A DNA stretch of 64,000 bases, taken from Kalmusia sp. IMI 367209. Its lineage: Eukaryota; Ascomycota; Dothideomycetes; Pleosporales; Didymosphaeriaceae. Below are positions 21,828-33,280 of the stretch, piece after piece (the first letter of the stretch is position 1; each line of letters opens with the position of its first letter). Below the pieces are notes generated by a model. It was not told where the DNA came from. It did not search any database and was given only the letters and a program-made list of their open reading frames with translations. The position numbers and the translations under genes are program-made. Where the stretch lies: NCBI GenBank assembly GCA_027946365.1, contig JAPEUQ010000024.1, forward strand, positions 186,001 through 250,000. Direction: 5' to 3'.

Positions 21828-24800
21828 ATGCTTCCTTTAGGAGTCGTAGCCTATCCGTCTATCGGAGCCGGTCCTTCGGGAGACGGCTCGTCTGTTTGGA
21901 AAAGGCCTAGGGTTTTCAAGCTCAGACGCGCTTTGTCAAACCAACGGTCACGATCTCGCGAGGCTGCAAGTTGCCATCCCCGTTCCCAATCTGAGGTACA
22001 CATAGCAGAGCCCGTCTCCCTTCAAAATCTTATGCGAACGCTGACCATGCGGTATCCAGGCAGTTCCGTCTGGCCTCGCTGGATTGAAATCCACTCCTGT
22101 TTATGCTGAGCACCACTCCACTGTCGCCACACATTCCCCTTGTTCAACAAGGTCTAGGCCTAAACACGTTCCGATCCTTATTCCGCATTATGTTCCGAGT
22201 GTAGCACCTGACAGTCCTTGTACATCTTGCGGACTCAGCTCGTCGAGGACCTCTACGATTGTATCGAGTGGTCATCCCAGTCTTTCGAATTTCCCCCTGC
22301 CCCGCAAATCTGTTGGCGACTCTTCTAGCATTCGGTCACGGCATGTGGAAATCGTGATACCGGACTGGGCTTTACCTATTCAAAGATTTTCTACGTCACC
22401 TATCACTCTCCCGTTTGATTTGGACTTCAAACCGACTACTTCGCCTCCTTGGACCTTGAGTCCGGCCATGATGGCCCGTCAGACGCCAAATACGAGCCGG
22501 ACAAACACCATTGACTCTCAGACCTCGGCTCCATCGCCCTCACAACTTTATCCGGATACCTTTCGTGGTGGAGCAGCCAACAATTATTCCAGCGTGAACT
22601 CCAGCCAGACTAGCCTTCATCGACAAGACACTCAAGATGGAGAACGACCACCTACGGCGTCCGCAAGAACGCCTGGTTTGGGAGTATCACCTGCATTGAT
22701 GCAGACGGCGGGACTCGGTACACCTTCCAGCACAACGTCTGGATTATCGGGCCTTGTCTGCAATGTCCACCGTACTACAGGCCGCGAGCCGCATCCTCTA
22801 GTTGGTGCGACGACCACTATATTGGGCGACAAGCTCTATGTATTCGGAGGGAGGAGATTGTCAAGAACACGGCCACAACTCACTTCGGATCTGTACGAGT
22901 TGGACCTCATCAAGCGGCATTGGACGAAAATTGATGCAAAGGGCGATCTACCCCCGCCTCGATATTTTCACAGTGTTTGCGCCCTCGGGGACACAAAGCT
23001 CGTCTGCTACGGGGGCATGTCCCCTGCATCTCAACAAACGAACCAGTCAGCGGCGGTGTTACAGGGTACTCCCACAGATGCACAACCAGAGGTGGTGGTC
23101 ATGTCCGATATACACATTTATGACGTTCCTACCAGGACTTGGATGAACATACCAACCCCCGATGCCCCGCAAGGTCGATATGCACACTGTGCAACGATAT
23201 TACCTTCCTCTGCTGTATTCTCTTCAACGAACGCTACCCTGACAGCGATAAGGCATAATCCTTCTTCGACCATGCCTAATCAAGGCTCTATCGGGGTTCA
23301 ACTCGACGGCGAGGGTGGAGCTGAAATGGTCGTCGTCGGTGGCCAGGACAGCGCCAATCATTACATTGAGCAAATAAGCGTGTTCAATCTGCGAAGCTTA
23401 AAATGGACAGCGACCAACACGCTGGGCAGGAGCTGTGGCGCATATAGGAGTGTCGTAGCACCCTTGTCCACCATCGATCCAGGTAAGCTTGGGATGGGAA
23501 CACCCGGGACAAGAAGCGATAGCAACAGCCCCGAGGAGCCGGACGCACCATCCAGAAGTGGCGGCGCGTCATCTATGCTTATTTATTCAAACTACAATTT
23601 TCTAGATGTGAAGCTTGAATTGCAGGTCAGACATCCAGACGGAACTTTATCCGAAAAGACAATGCAGGGAGATTTTTCACCGCCTGGACTTCGATTCCCT
23701 AATGGAGGTGTAATCAACAATCACTTTGTAGTAAGTGGCACGTTTTTGACATCTTCAAAACAAGAATATGCGCTTTGGGCGCTCGACCTGCGCACACTGA
23801 GCTGGGGCCGGATAGAGGCCGGCGGCAACATCTTCAGCCAAGGCAGCTGGAACAGGGGGATTTTGTGGAACCGCAGAAACACTTTTGTAATTCTGGGAAA
23901 TCGCAAGCGGAGCCTTGTAGAAGATTACAACCATCGCCGGATCAATTTCTCGAATATATGTGTGGTGGAGCTTGAAGCTTTCGGAGTGTACGACAATCCT
24001 CGGAAAGTCGCCCCCGGTTCAGGTTTCACCTCCGTCAGTGCACCTGGACATACTGACGGCCTCGACTTCAATGCAGGAGGGCGTTTAATGTCGGCCGCAG
24101 CGGCTGAATTGGGCCAATTGGCTTTAGGCATGCGTGAATTGGCCGATATGGATTTCCTCGCTATACATGGCGAGCGAATCCCTGTCAACTCTCATCTCAT
24201 CGCACGCCGTTGGGGCCCTTACTTTAATCAGCTGCTTCGCGAAAGCACAATCGCACCCGAAAATGCGGATACCGCGACGCTCCGCCCTGTTGCCGGCATC
24301 CACCCTTCCCGGAACTCTAGTATAACCATAACACCGTCTATTAAGACCACGTACTCGGCGGCTACAACACTTACTAACAATACCCTCACATCTGACACTT
24401 CAACGGCCGCAGCCTCTAGCATCGGACCGCCAGATCCTGTTGCTCAACCACCTGCTTTCAGACCTCGCACGTTATACCTTCCACATACCCACCTTACGTT
24501 ACAAGCCCTTATACACTTCCTCTACACCTCCTCGCTCCCTCCTCCGAATACGTCACTTTGCACGCCACAAATCCTCTGCTCGCTCCTACAACTTGCAAGA
24601 CCTTACCACATCGATGGTCTTCTCGAAGCCATAATTGACCGTCTACATACGATTCTCGACAACCGTAACACAGCAGCCATCTTCAATGCCGCTGCCATGG
24701 CTGCAGGTGGCGGTTCTGGTGTAGCCTTCCTAGGTGTTAACGGCGTTGCCACGAATGGTACGACCAATGGATTCAACGTCTCAGCCTCATCGTCGAATGC

Positions 24801-25137
24801 CGCATCCTCTAAGACAGAACGCTCGCTCGACCCAGGACTCCGTGCTCTCCGTATCGACACCGATGTTGATGCCAACCACGAGGACGAGGTCAGTTCGGCT
24901 GTATCGTCTAGTACATCAGCATCGGCGAGCGATGCTGGGGACGGCAGCGGCATAAGCGGAGAGCGAGAAGTCTGGAATGGGGAATTGAGCGCCGTTGTAG
25001 GATTGCAAAAGCGTGGTCTGAGGGGCCTGATGGAAGGGCGAAGAGCAAGGGAGAGAGAAATGGGGAGGGGCAGTAGTAGGAGCAGAGATGAGGGCGGACC
25101 TCCGAACGGAGACGGCGTTGGCCTGGGCTTGAGTTGA
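21828..25137 (+). CDS. Kelch-repeat/BTB protein, Ral2/LZTR1-like
   Basis: Large protein with an N-terminal disordered Ser/Thr/Pro-rich region, a kelch propeller and a BTB/POZ domain. The safe coding part runs from the in-frame ATG pair at 22468/22471 to 25137 (889 residues). The frame is open upstream, and a 64-base intron (21996-22059, GTACAC donor, GCTGACC branch, CCAG acceptor) joins it in phase to an exon with ATG 21828, so I annotate that longer form (about 1081 residues). Kelch blades read KLYVFGGRRL, KLVCYGGMS and MVVVGGQD, each preceded by Arg/Tyr-His motifs. The BTB domain begins DMDFLAIHGERIPVNSHLIARRW, continues with LTLQALIHFLYTSSL, and is interrupted by a Ser/Thr-rich insert. Fission yeast Ral2, a Ras-pathway regulator, has this architecture; that assignment is inference. 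The C-terminus is Arg/Gly-rich. Confidence 0.82.
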
Positions 25138-25958
25138 TGGGAGTAACGGACTCAACATTCACAATTCAAGGCTATCACGAGTTGAGTTAGAACCATGATG
25201 CGCGTGAAGAAAACAGACACGAAAGAAGATACTGTTACGAACAGGAGGAAATGTTGATTCGGAATTTGCAAGGAGTATCACGGCGCCTGAGGCATACACC
25301 ATCTTGACGATCGAGCAGATGTCGGATTGAACTGACGACCTGTCTATATTCTTATTTTTTTTTTCTTTCTGAAATTTGGGTTTGAAAGAAGACGGATGTT
25401 GCATGAATGATATCACATGGCATTTTTGGATGGGAAATCCGTATGAGCGTTCTTTTTATCCTTCTATTCTTCCATCTATCCATTACCTGATCTTTTGCTT
25501 TCGCGCTTCGTTTCGCTTCGATACACTTTGGTTGTTTTGGGTCTCGTAGAAGGGTTCTGGTGGCGATGGGCTGCTTTTCAGATAGATTGCTTTGAATCTT
25601 TGTTGTGGCCCCGATCATCGGGCTTTGTCACTTCACTCTACCTGCGCGGGGTACCTTTGTTCTGTATCCTTCTGTGCTATGCACAACCTTCTTCCCCTCT
25701 TCCTTCCTTTCGGCGAACTCTCGTCTTCAATCCCGGGCGCTCCTTCCTCTTCTACTTTGCTTCTCGATTTGTTGATATTGTACCGTGTCCGGCAATGCGG
25801 TGTCGTTGACAAACTACGCCTTGAGCTACGCCACTACTCGCGATGGAGAAGGCATCGGGTGGGCTTCTACGCTCCAGGAAGATGGTTCTGCATCTCTCTT
25901 CATACTTGGTTCCATCATCAAGATTTTCTTTCCATTCCTTCCTTGACATTTCCCCATC
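25138..25958. other. Convergent intergenic spacer
   Basis: T-rich 3' flank of the kelch-BTB gene, with a poly-T stretch near 25350 and pyrimidine-rich sequence to 25750, leading into the 3' flank of the small membrane protein gene. No further gene is recognised. Confidence 0.4.
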
Positions 25959-26309
25959 TCACACACCCCCCACGCCTCCCCTTGGATCCACCTTCGCATA
26001 CGCCGGCGGCGGCGCTCTGATGGCGACCCCATGCTCCCTCTCCATTCCTTGCTCGTACTCGGTCTGCGCAATGGCTTTCTGCAGGACCTGCTGCTGCGTC
26101 CGCGCCTTGAGCGTCTTGCGTTTGCGGTGGCGCACGCAGAGCAGGGCGATGATGACGGCGCCGAAGAACAGGACGAGCCCGATGATGACGCCGATGATGA
26201 TGCGGTGTGGATTGCATTCTCGCATGTAGAGGTAGTCGGTGCAGTAGGAAGAGGAGTAGCGGCGGGTGAGAGGGGTGGTGGTGTGGGCGTGCAGCGTTGT
26301 CGGCGGCAT
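25959..26309 (-). CDS. Small single-pass membrane protein with PPAY motif
   Basis: ATG 26309 opens a 116-residue frame. A short Thr/His-rich N-terminus with several Cys/Tyr residues is followed by one strong transmembrane helix (IIIGVIIGLVLFFGAVIIAL, about residues 37-56) and a basic stop-transfer segment (CVRHRKRKTLKAR). The cytosolic tail is Gln/Glu-rich and ends near a PPAY sequence within APPPAYAKVD, a PPxY ligand for WW domains such as those of the Rsp5/Nedd4 ubiquitin ligase. The positive-inside rule predicts N-out/C-in. I do not recognise the family. The tight composition (hydrophobic helix, then basic anchor, then PPxY) argues for a real gene, but no intron or paralog is visible to confirm it. 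It could be a trafficking adaptor; that is speculation. Confidence 0.6.
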   Translation of the reverse strand: MPPTTLHAHTTTPLTRRYSSSYCTDYLYMRECNPHRIIIGVIIGLVLFFGAVIIALLCVRHRKRKTLKARTQQQVLQKAIAQTEYEQGMEREHGVAIRAPPPAYAKVDPRGGVGGV

Positions 26310-28489
26310 TGTTTGCTGGTAGTGGTGATGTTGAACTGTGTTGAAACGCACGTCGTTGAGATTCGATATCGATATTGTCTTTATTTTCCCTCTACTGCTT
26401 GCTACGGGAAACTATCGTATATACAATCACGTGTTGTATACGTGCCGGGTAGATATTAGTATATTAGGAGAGCGTAGGCAAAGGTGACCCGCGAAAACGA
26501 ACAACCCCCAGCTCCTTAACTACTTCGCAACGCACCCGTCACAGCCCCTCGGTCGCGCCTCATGACCTCCCAACTGTGCCTTTAGGATCCCACTGTACCA
26601 CGCTGCACAAGGCAAGGCGGCGGGCCCGTGACCCAGCCCGCCTCCCAAGCTTCTTTCTCCTGAGGCACCATTTCGCAAACTGCGCCTCGCTCGCGCGAGC
26701 CCTCGGTCAGCCTTGCGAACAAAGGCGCGCTTACTGTCACTGCCACGTTGAGGTATCTAAAATGTCCGCGCCGCTGCGGCCGCGGGTGCCGTGCTCCCGT
26801 GCGTAATAAAGGCGAGCGAGGGAGCCTGCGCGCAGGGCGTGGTACGGGTTGCAGGTTAGGCTCACTTGGAGCTTGGAGGGAGGGCACACAAACACCGGGG
26901 GCTTTTGCGCAACGGGATATATAGCGAGTGTTTTGCAAGCGACATTGGTATTCGCTCGTACGACAGATATTTCGCACCAGTTTCGCACGATAGCATGGTC
27001 TGTTGAGGCGTGAAGCGTGCCTTTTTCGGTGGGAGGGGCAAGCGTTCAGAGGAAGGATCTGGATGGAGTATTTGCCAATTCGCCCCCAAAGGAAGCGCTT
27101 CGGATCTATAATAACGATGTCTCCGACAGAAAAGATGAATAGATTAGCGCCAAGGTAGCCTTGGGACAGTATGACATTGGATAGTGTATCAAGTTTGGTC
27201 CGCGTCTATCTAGCAATTCTGGGGCTTGGAAAGCTAGACAATCCGAGAGGTATCGTGATTGGAGCTTGACGCAACTGCACTAAGGTAGATACAGCGCAAC
27301 GTGCAGACAAATCCAGCGTGCTATGGGCGCTATAGGCTTTCTAGATCGGGCGTAGGGATAAAGCTCATTGCTGTTCCGAGGAATGTGAACACCTGCATAT
27401 CAAGCTTCTCCTCTTGTAGCCCCCCCCCCCCCCCCATGTAGAAAATGACAAGGCATAGACACACGTGAACACAATACGTAATCAAACTTCCATTGCCCTT
27501 TCGAGGTTCGCAGTAAGCAAGGACGCAGGGTCAGTCAAGCCTAGCGAGGCAGAAGATCAAGCTTTGCTAGAGCTGACGGCCGGAAGAGAAGGAGACGGCT
27601 TGTATCGGTACGGATTCGCTGCTGTTGCGATCTGTTCGATTGGACGAAGAGATTGACCTAGATGCGTGTGACGCTCAAACGGCGGTGCATGATATCGGTG
27701 AAGGTGTCTCTGCCCCAGAGGAAACCCCAAGGCGCACATGCAAACGGCAAAGGCTGACTACAGGGCGCGTCGGCGTGGCCGAAACAAAGGATATCGCAAT
27801 CAAAGGTACATGTCGGGCGTATTTCAAAAGAGCAGGTCGTCAGCCTGTTCATATGACGGTCGTCTTGAAAAGGAATGCGTGAGACGGGCACATGCTATGC
27901 ATAGCCTCAGACTCGTGAGCAAAGAAGCTGGTTTGTATAGTACTGCGTCATGTTCGGAAGGAAATACCACTGGTCGAATCCTTCTCAAAGCAACATTGGA
28001 GAATGGTTTCGCACATCATAGTTAGAAGCGAATGCTTTCGTTACTTTCATAAGAGAAGCTGCATCTGATCTCTGGGCATATTGACGTTGAAGCGGCCCTG
28101 AGAAAAAAATACTTGAAGTTGCGAATAATAACCACATCAATGGAATGGAAGAAGAAGAAGAAATGTTAGAACCTGAGGATCGTGTGGAATGTGTGTACCT
28201 TATCGAGCGCCCAAAGTCCCGAGGTGAAGATTCATTGATACATCGTTTTCGCGAAATCCACCATGGAGACATGCAGGTGCCGCAAAGGTGACGAGACATA
28301 AAGTAATTAGCAACTAGGCAGACTTTGCCTATTTTGCTGTCGTACCGCCCCTGGTGCTGTGTGTTTTACGACGAGCAAATTGCCCGGGCGCTCGGGTGTA
28401 GATATGGCGCAGTAGGGCGATGTTAGATACGCAGTCACTTATCGGGCTAGTGGCCGTGGTTGTTCAAGCGACTCAGCTCAGCGAAACGG
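26310..28489. other. Gene-poor spacer with poly-C run
   Basis: About 2.2 kb with no convincing coding signal; frames are short, mostly lack ATG starts and overlap on both strands. It contains a run of 16 C at 27420-27435. Lower GC than the surrounding genes from about 27.0 to 28.4 kb. Confidence 0.45.
27420..27435 (+). repeat. Poly-C homopolymer, 16 bases
   Basis: Uninterrupted C run directly after CTCTTGTAG. Such runs are length-unstable and error-prone in sequencing. Confidence 0.95.
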
Positions 28490-29196
28490 TCACCAATCTG
28501 CACAGTCCAAGGCATCCATGATGGTAAATCCAGCGGTATCATAATAGAATTGTGCCCTGCACTCCATGGCAGTCTTCCAGAACAAGCTAGCACTCGGATG
28601 CATAAGAAGTGTTGCAGGCGGTTGGGTCACCTTGGATACGTGACGACTAGTCAACAACTGTAGAACAGGCGGACGTTCGGATGACTTACGAGCATCGACT
28701 TCCAGCTTGCATTCTCGTGGAGAAGTATGTCGGCCCAATCGTCGTTTAGAAGCGCCTCTTTCTCGAATCGCATGTGAGCCACCATCTTGACAGCACCTTC
28801 CTTGCTGCGATGCACTCCGATCACACGGGTTTGGAAGGATCCAGCTAGCTGAGTTGCAAGGAAAGGATTGAATTTCAGCAGCTCCCAGTCGCGAAGCTTG
28901 CCATTATGATGAGCTGGTTCAAGGAAGAGAGCGCGGCGGATGGGCTTGGAAGAAGCAACCATGTCTCTGAAACGACGACACACGCGCTGACACAGCAGGA
29001 GGTCCTGGATTGGGAGTTGAAGTAAAATGCCTTCCAGGACCTCGTACGGCAGGTGGGCTAGTGTGGAACGCGCCGAGTCCGCCTCGCCGGGCACAGGAAT
29101 ACCAAGAAGCCTGTGGAAGTCGAGCGGTCGGAGAGCCAGAGGGAGGCACTCGGCCGTTGATGGGGCGCATTGGGCGTTCTTCTCATCTATTGACAT
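28490..29196 (-). CDS. F-box protein with broken C-terminal frame
   Basis: ATG 29196 opens a 181-residue frame ending at 28651. An F-box is clear: LAHLPYEVLEGILLQLPIQDLLLCQRVCRRFRDMV, about residues 45-80, expected to bind Skp1 of an SCF ubiquitin ligase. The middle part (RALFLEP, then FNPFLATQLAG, then ASWKSML) has the layout of small F-box proteins common in plant-associated Dothideomycetes. These normally continue with QPPV-type sequence and end in a short D-x-G-x-x-M segment. Here that ending (PPVLQLL, then YDTAGFTIMDALDCADW) is found in another frame, ending at 28490. A GT-AG splice would require an implausible 32-base intron (28654-28685 region), so a frame break is more likely. The F-box call is good; the exact C-terminus is not settled. 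The substrate is unknown. Confidence 0.68.
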
Positions 29197-30628
29197 GATT
29201 TGGAGGCTTGACTGGATCCTGGTGCAGTACGAGATGCTTGCTGGCGTCTGCGCAGCTATTTCCTATGAGCAGAGCAATTTGGGATGGAAAAGCGGGGTTT
29301 GTGAGATGGGATTGTGGGTTGTAGGGAAGTTCACCCGACGGGCGAGGCCAGAGCTGCTGTGTACCTACACTAAGCCTTTTTGGGAAACGCTCCAGTCTCC
29401 GAGAGCTGTAGGCCTGCACGTGCGGGGGACAGTTCCACCGCTGTCTCATGAACAAAGTGGTGTGATCAAACGCTGGCGAGTATGCCAGAATTTCTCTCCA
29501 GCCCGAATGCGCTTCACGTCGGTCCTATACAAGGGCTCCATGCCATATCCGCACCTGTCTCACTCCATAAAGGCTACTTGATATCACACATGCGTAGTTG
29601 AGATCCCTATGCTAGTTCAATCCATGGCTTTTGCGAGAGTCTTGTGTAACATTGCGCCCTTCCAGAGGAGCGCGCTCTGCGTCGGTGTCACCTGATCATC
29701 TCCCAGGAGGAAAAGATGCATCTCAACACCTCTCACCAGGTTGGCCATGTTTCCCAAAGTCGTCCGACCGTTCGACCACCAGAGTCTGGTCCATGGCGAT
29801 ATTTTGAAGCTGGGCAACTGCTGCGTATGGAAGCCTACAATTGTGTTTTTGAAAGCAAAAATCAAAGCTCGCCGCAGCCGAAAATTCCCGGTGCTTGTCC
29901 TACGTTGAATGCATGTCTATGTGCGGAGGCAGCCAGAAGAAGTGATCCGATCTCCAGCCTAGCCAGAGCCATCCAGCAAGCGTCACGCTTGTGCAACACG
30001 CTCGATCCGCGATCGAGTGCATCCCAAGGCCCCCGAGCCCAATGATTTACAGTCCTGGGTGTTGGTCGAACATGGCGATCGGTATTGTGTAGTACGAATA
30101 TAGTATTAGGATGCTACCGGCATAAGAATGCGAAAGTCACAAGACCACCCCTCGTCCCACTCGGAATCGAGCTGCTGCATACGCGGGCGGCTATAACCAC
30201 TTGAGAGGCAGGTGTGGCGGCCTGTCTTGAGGCTCGCCCCTTGCCCAAAGTCTGGAGGCAAACCCTACACAATCATCACTCGAGTCCTGTCAAGCTTCTT
30301 GATACCTTGGTGTAGGCTTTCTGATATGGACGTCCTTGCACCCCTGAAGCGCGTAGATCCTGCCCGTGTGTAACTGTGCCGAACATGTGTAAGGTGACAA
30401 CAAGCGCTCCCCCTTTCTAAGGGGGCTGAGCCAACCTCTTGATGCAACATGAAATTTCAGATCCTGACATGAGCATCCCGTACCCGATGTATGCTTTGGC
30501 TTGCCTCCTCCGCTTGGCTCGAAGTGCTCAACATCGGCCTGACGATGAAACGTGAATTTTTTCCTCTCCCTTGCGCCGGTCATACATGGTAAGCTGTAAT
30601 AGGAGATTTTCCATGTCGAAAGCACAGG
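29197..30628. other. Intergenic spacer
   Basis: Upstream region of the F-box gene and downstream region of the small coiled-coil gene. A few frames of 60-110 codons lack ATG starts or domains. No gene is supported. Confidence 0.4.
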
Positions 30629-31189
30629 CTACCACGGTCTGCCGTGTGTCTTTGCGAGATCCGGGGGGTTGGTCATTGGTTCGTCTGTAGACGTGGTATC
30701 TTTCTGAGACGAGGTGGTCACATTGACTTGGGGGTACTCGCTTAGGCCTTCCTGAAGCATCCGGAAGGTGTCGCCGTAGACTTTGGAGGGTACTGCCTCG
30801 GGATCTACCGCAAGCTTGGCGGGACTGATGAGGGGCGGCTTGGGAATGGAGGAAGGGTCTGGTGGCTTGACGAAGTATTGGACATTCTTCGACTGTTCCA
30901 CGTCTCCAACGGGCCGGACCCCTTCCGGGGCGAAGCGCTCTGCGAGTATTTTGCGCAGAACACGTTCTACCTGCTCGTCAGTGGGACCCTGGGCAGCCTG
31001 CTGCCGCTCGAGGTACGAGACGCGTTCGTGCAGGGCTCGAAACGCATTCTCGGATCGACGCAAGAAGTCTTGACTGGTGCTGTCAGTGGCGTGCACGGTC
31101 GGGGCTGGGGTCGAGTCGGCCACCTACTACCAAAGAGCAATCTGCTCGAAGCTCCTGTTGATCTGGTGGACAGTGTAATTCCACGACAT
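30629..31189 (-). CDS. Small hypothetical protein with coiled-coil segment
   Basis: The open frame 30629-31123 has no ATG near its start, so it cannot stand alone. An upstream ATG at 31189 gives MSWNYTVHQINRSFEQIAL, in the same frame but separated by two stop codons (TAGTAG). Splicing from a donor at 31130 to an acceptor at 31080 or 31074 (CTGAC branch, two usable AG sites six bases apart) removes the stops and keeps phase, giving about 167-169 residues. The product has a heptad-like helix (NAFRALHERVSYLERQQAA), a charged helix (DEQVERVLRKILAERF) and a Pro/Ser/Thr-rich tail. No domain is recognised. The convincing part is that a phase-consistent intron exactly rescues the frame. Function is unknown. 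Confidence 0.55.
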
Positions 31190-31948
31190 GGTTCGAGACG
31201 GGAAGGAAAGGGTGACAAACAGGCGTATGGCAATCGTGGTAGTCGTGGCAGTGTTGGTAATAGTAGTAAGGCTTAGCAGGCGAGACTAAAGTAGTGGTGG
31301 AATGGCAGCGTGTTGAAGAAAGGTCAGGCCTAAGAAGGGAAGGCTCGACCTATATGCCGGCCAGTATGGGAAAGAAGAAGACAAGAGCTTAGTAAAGTAG
31401 ACGCAGGGCCCCAGGGCGGAGGCGTGTCTGGGTGGTAGCTACTACCATGGCTCCGACAGGCATGCAGGCGAGTGGATCTCTAAGCAGCGCACGCAGCCAT
31501 GTCGCTAGAGAAGGCATTCAGTGATGCCAACGAGTATGGGCCAACAGCAGGCCGGGGGAGGGAGGAGGGGTCAGCGGACGGGCAGGGAGACGGAAGTGTA
31601 GCGGAACGGCCAGCGTTGTGCAGCAGGTTTCATTTGGGCAAAGCGGCCATGTCGTGGCCGCCGAACAGACACGGCAAGGGGGGGGAGTCTCGAAGGATCA
31701 AAAAGGGAGGGCAACAGGGCCTGCAGCCATTCATTAGGCACGGGGCAGCGTCGACAAACAACGGGATCTGCAGGACAGGCCGGGCGTCGAGGCCCAGCTT
31801 CATTGGCGGGGGAAGGCCAACCGTCACACGCGGAGCGCCGATGCAGCCAACTACAGCGCCCGAAGGCTTGCGTCGCGGTAGCAGACGGGGGCAGACGAAG
31901 TTGCATAATAGCCCGCCCGTGGGCTCGACGGCGCGTGTGTGTATGTGC

Positions 31949-32004
31949 GCTGGGAGCTGGGAGCTGGGAGCTGGGAGCTGGGTGCTGGGTGCTGGGTGCT
32001 GGGC
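31949..32004 (+). repeat. 7-bp tandem repeat GCTGGGA/GCTGGGT x8
   Basis: Eight consecutive 7-base units: four GCTGGGA, three GCTGGGT and one GCTGGGC. The unit is not a multiple of three and is stop-free in all frames, which explains the overlapping long open frames here. Confidence 0.92.
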
Positions 32005-32190
32005 TCCGTGCCGGTCCAGGCGCCTCGCCAGCTCTACCAGCCCAGCCCGCCGTGGGCTCCCGTGTGGCCCCGCGGGGGGAAGAGCTGCCGTCCCGCGCGC
32101 CCGCTGACGTTTGGCGGCGGCAGACGGAATGCGAGGGTGAAGCAGCTTTTGCATGCCCGCTCGTCGCCAGTGGTCGAGGTGCTGCAGCGG

Positions 32191-32238
32191 TGTCCATGCT
32201 GTGTCCATGGTGTTCATGTTGTCCATGCTGTCCATGGC
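32191..32238 (+). repeat. Degenerate GTCCATGxT tandem repeat
   Basis: Four or five imperfect copies of a TGTCCATGCTG-like unit in succession, with TTCATG and CCATGG variants. Confidence 0.75.
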
Positions 32239-32810
32239 TGCTTCCGGGTTCAGCGTGCCTTCCCCCCCCCAGGCGCGCCACGTTCGATCAACATCGGTCC
32301 GCATCATCAGCCCTCTCGACCATGCCTCCTCCTCTTCCCCCCTCCCCTCCCCCACACGGGCCGCCTCAAGCCACCAAGCCATCAAGCCCCTCGAGCCGTC
32401 GATTCGCAGCCTGCCTTGTCGACCAAGACCGACCGCGACGCTGCCCGCCATGTCGCTGCCCGACCGACCCGCGTTGGGTGTGACAACTCACCCAAGTACG
32501 TGCCCGGCCGTGTCCGTCCAGATGTCTGTATTGTCTTTTTCGATATTATCCGACGCTACACGCCGCGGCAGCTCTTCCTATTGACTGCCCGCACTGCATA
32601 CCTCACGGCCACGGCGCGCCACGCCTGTCGTCTGATCGGTGAGGCAGACGCACGCTTGGAGGGGACCCAGCAACCTTCACCGTCTTTGCTCGGGCCCAAA
32701 CACATGTTCCTTCGCCTGTTTGGACACTCTCGGTGACGGTCCATGTGTGTGCGCGCTCGAATCATTGGCTCGTCGATACCGTGCCGTGTGTCGCGCGACC
32801 CGGTCTCTCG

Positions 32811-32856
32811 TGTGTGAGTGAGAGAGAGAGAGTGTGTGTGTGTGTGTGTTTGTTTG
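32811..32856 (+). repeat. Compound (GA)n(GT)n microsatellite
   Basis: TGTGTGAGTG leads into an AG run, then a GT run and TTTGTTTGG. Simple dinucleotide repeat in the upstream flank of the PAN-domain gene. Confidence 0.9.
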
Positions 32857-33219
32857 GTGGGTGCGCAGTCCCGAGCTTACGAGCTTTGCCCACCGCATCA
32901 GCAACCAGGGGCTGCACTTGCGCATCCCCCGCTCTTTCGCATCATGGTTTGCTTGCATACGTATGCAGGTTCTCAATCATATATGCATGCCCCCACATCG
33001 CGCCTCAGCTTCGGGTCCCACTCGAAGCATCCCGGACGTCTGGCCGATGGCCCCCAGCTTACACGGATGCCATCATGACCTCGCCGTGTTCCGTGTTAAA
33101 CTCACGGTATCCGGGTCTCCTCCTGCGCGTCGAGCGTCCCAGAGCGCTTCACGCCCAAGACATCATCGAGGAATCATGGATCGATACCTAGCTATCCAGA
33201 TCAGAAGCAGCACCTGGCC

Positions 33220-33226
33220 TATAAAT
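33220..33226 (+). promoter_or_regulatory. TATA-box candidate for the PAN-domain gene
   Basis: TATAAAT sits 55-61 bases upstream of ATG 33281, in a plausible core-promoter position for a short 5' UTR. Confidence 0.45.
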
Positions 33227-33280
33227 CGTCGCAATGGGTTCCCAGCCACTTCTGCGCCGTAGTTTGGTAAACACATCACC

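Larger units (their letters stand above)
31190..33280. other. GC-rich repeat-bearing divergent spacer
   Basis: About 2.1 kb between the small coiled-coil gene (-) and the PAN-domain gene (+). From 31.5 to 32.5 kb it is very GC-rich and open in several frames on both strands because stop codons are rare and a 7-base repeat is stop-free. I see no domain in these frames. Three tandem repeats are listed separately. Confidence 0.5.

Noticed and set aside
31499..32736. Several 200-270 codon frames on both strands
   Set aside because: High GC and a stop-free 7-base repeat explain them; the frames overlap each other and no domain is visible.
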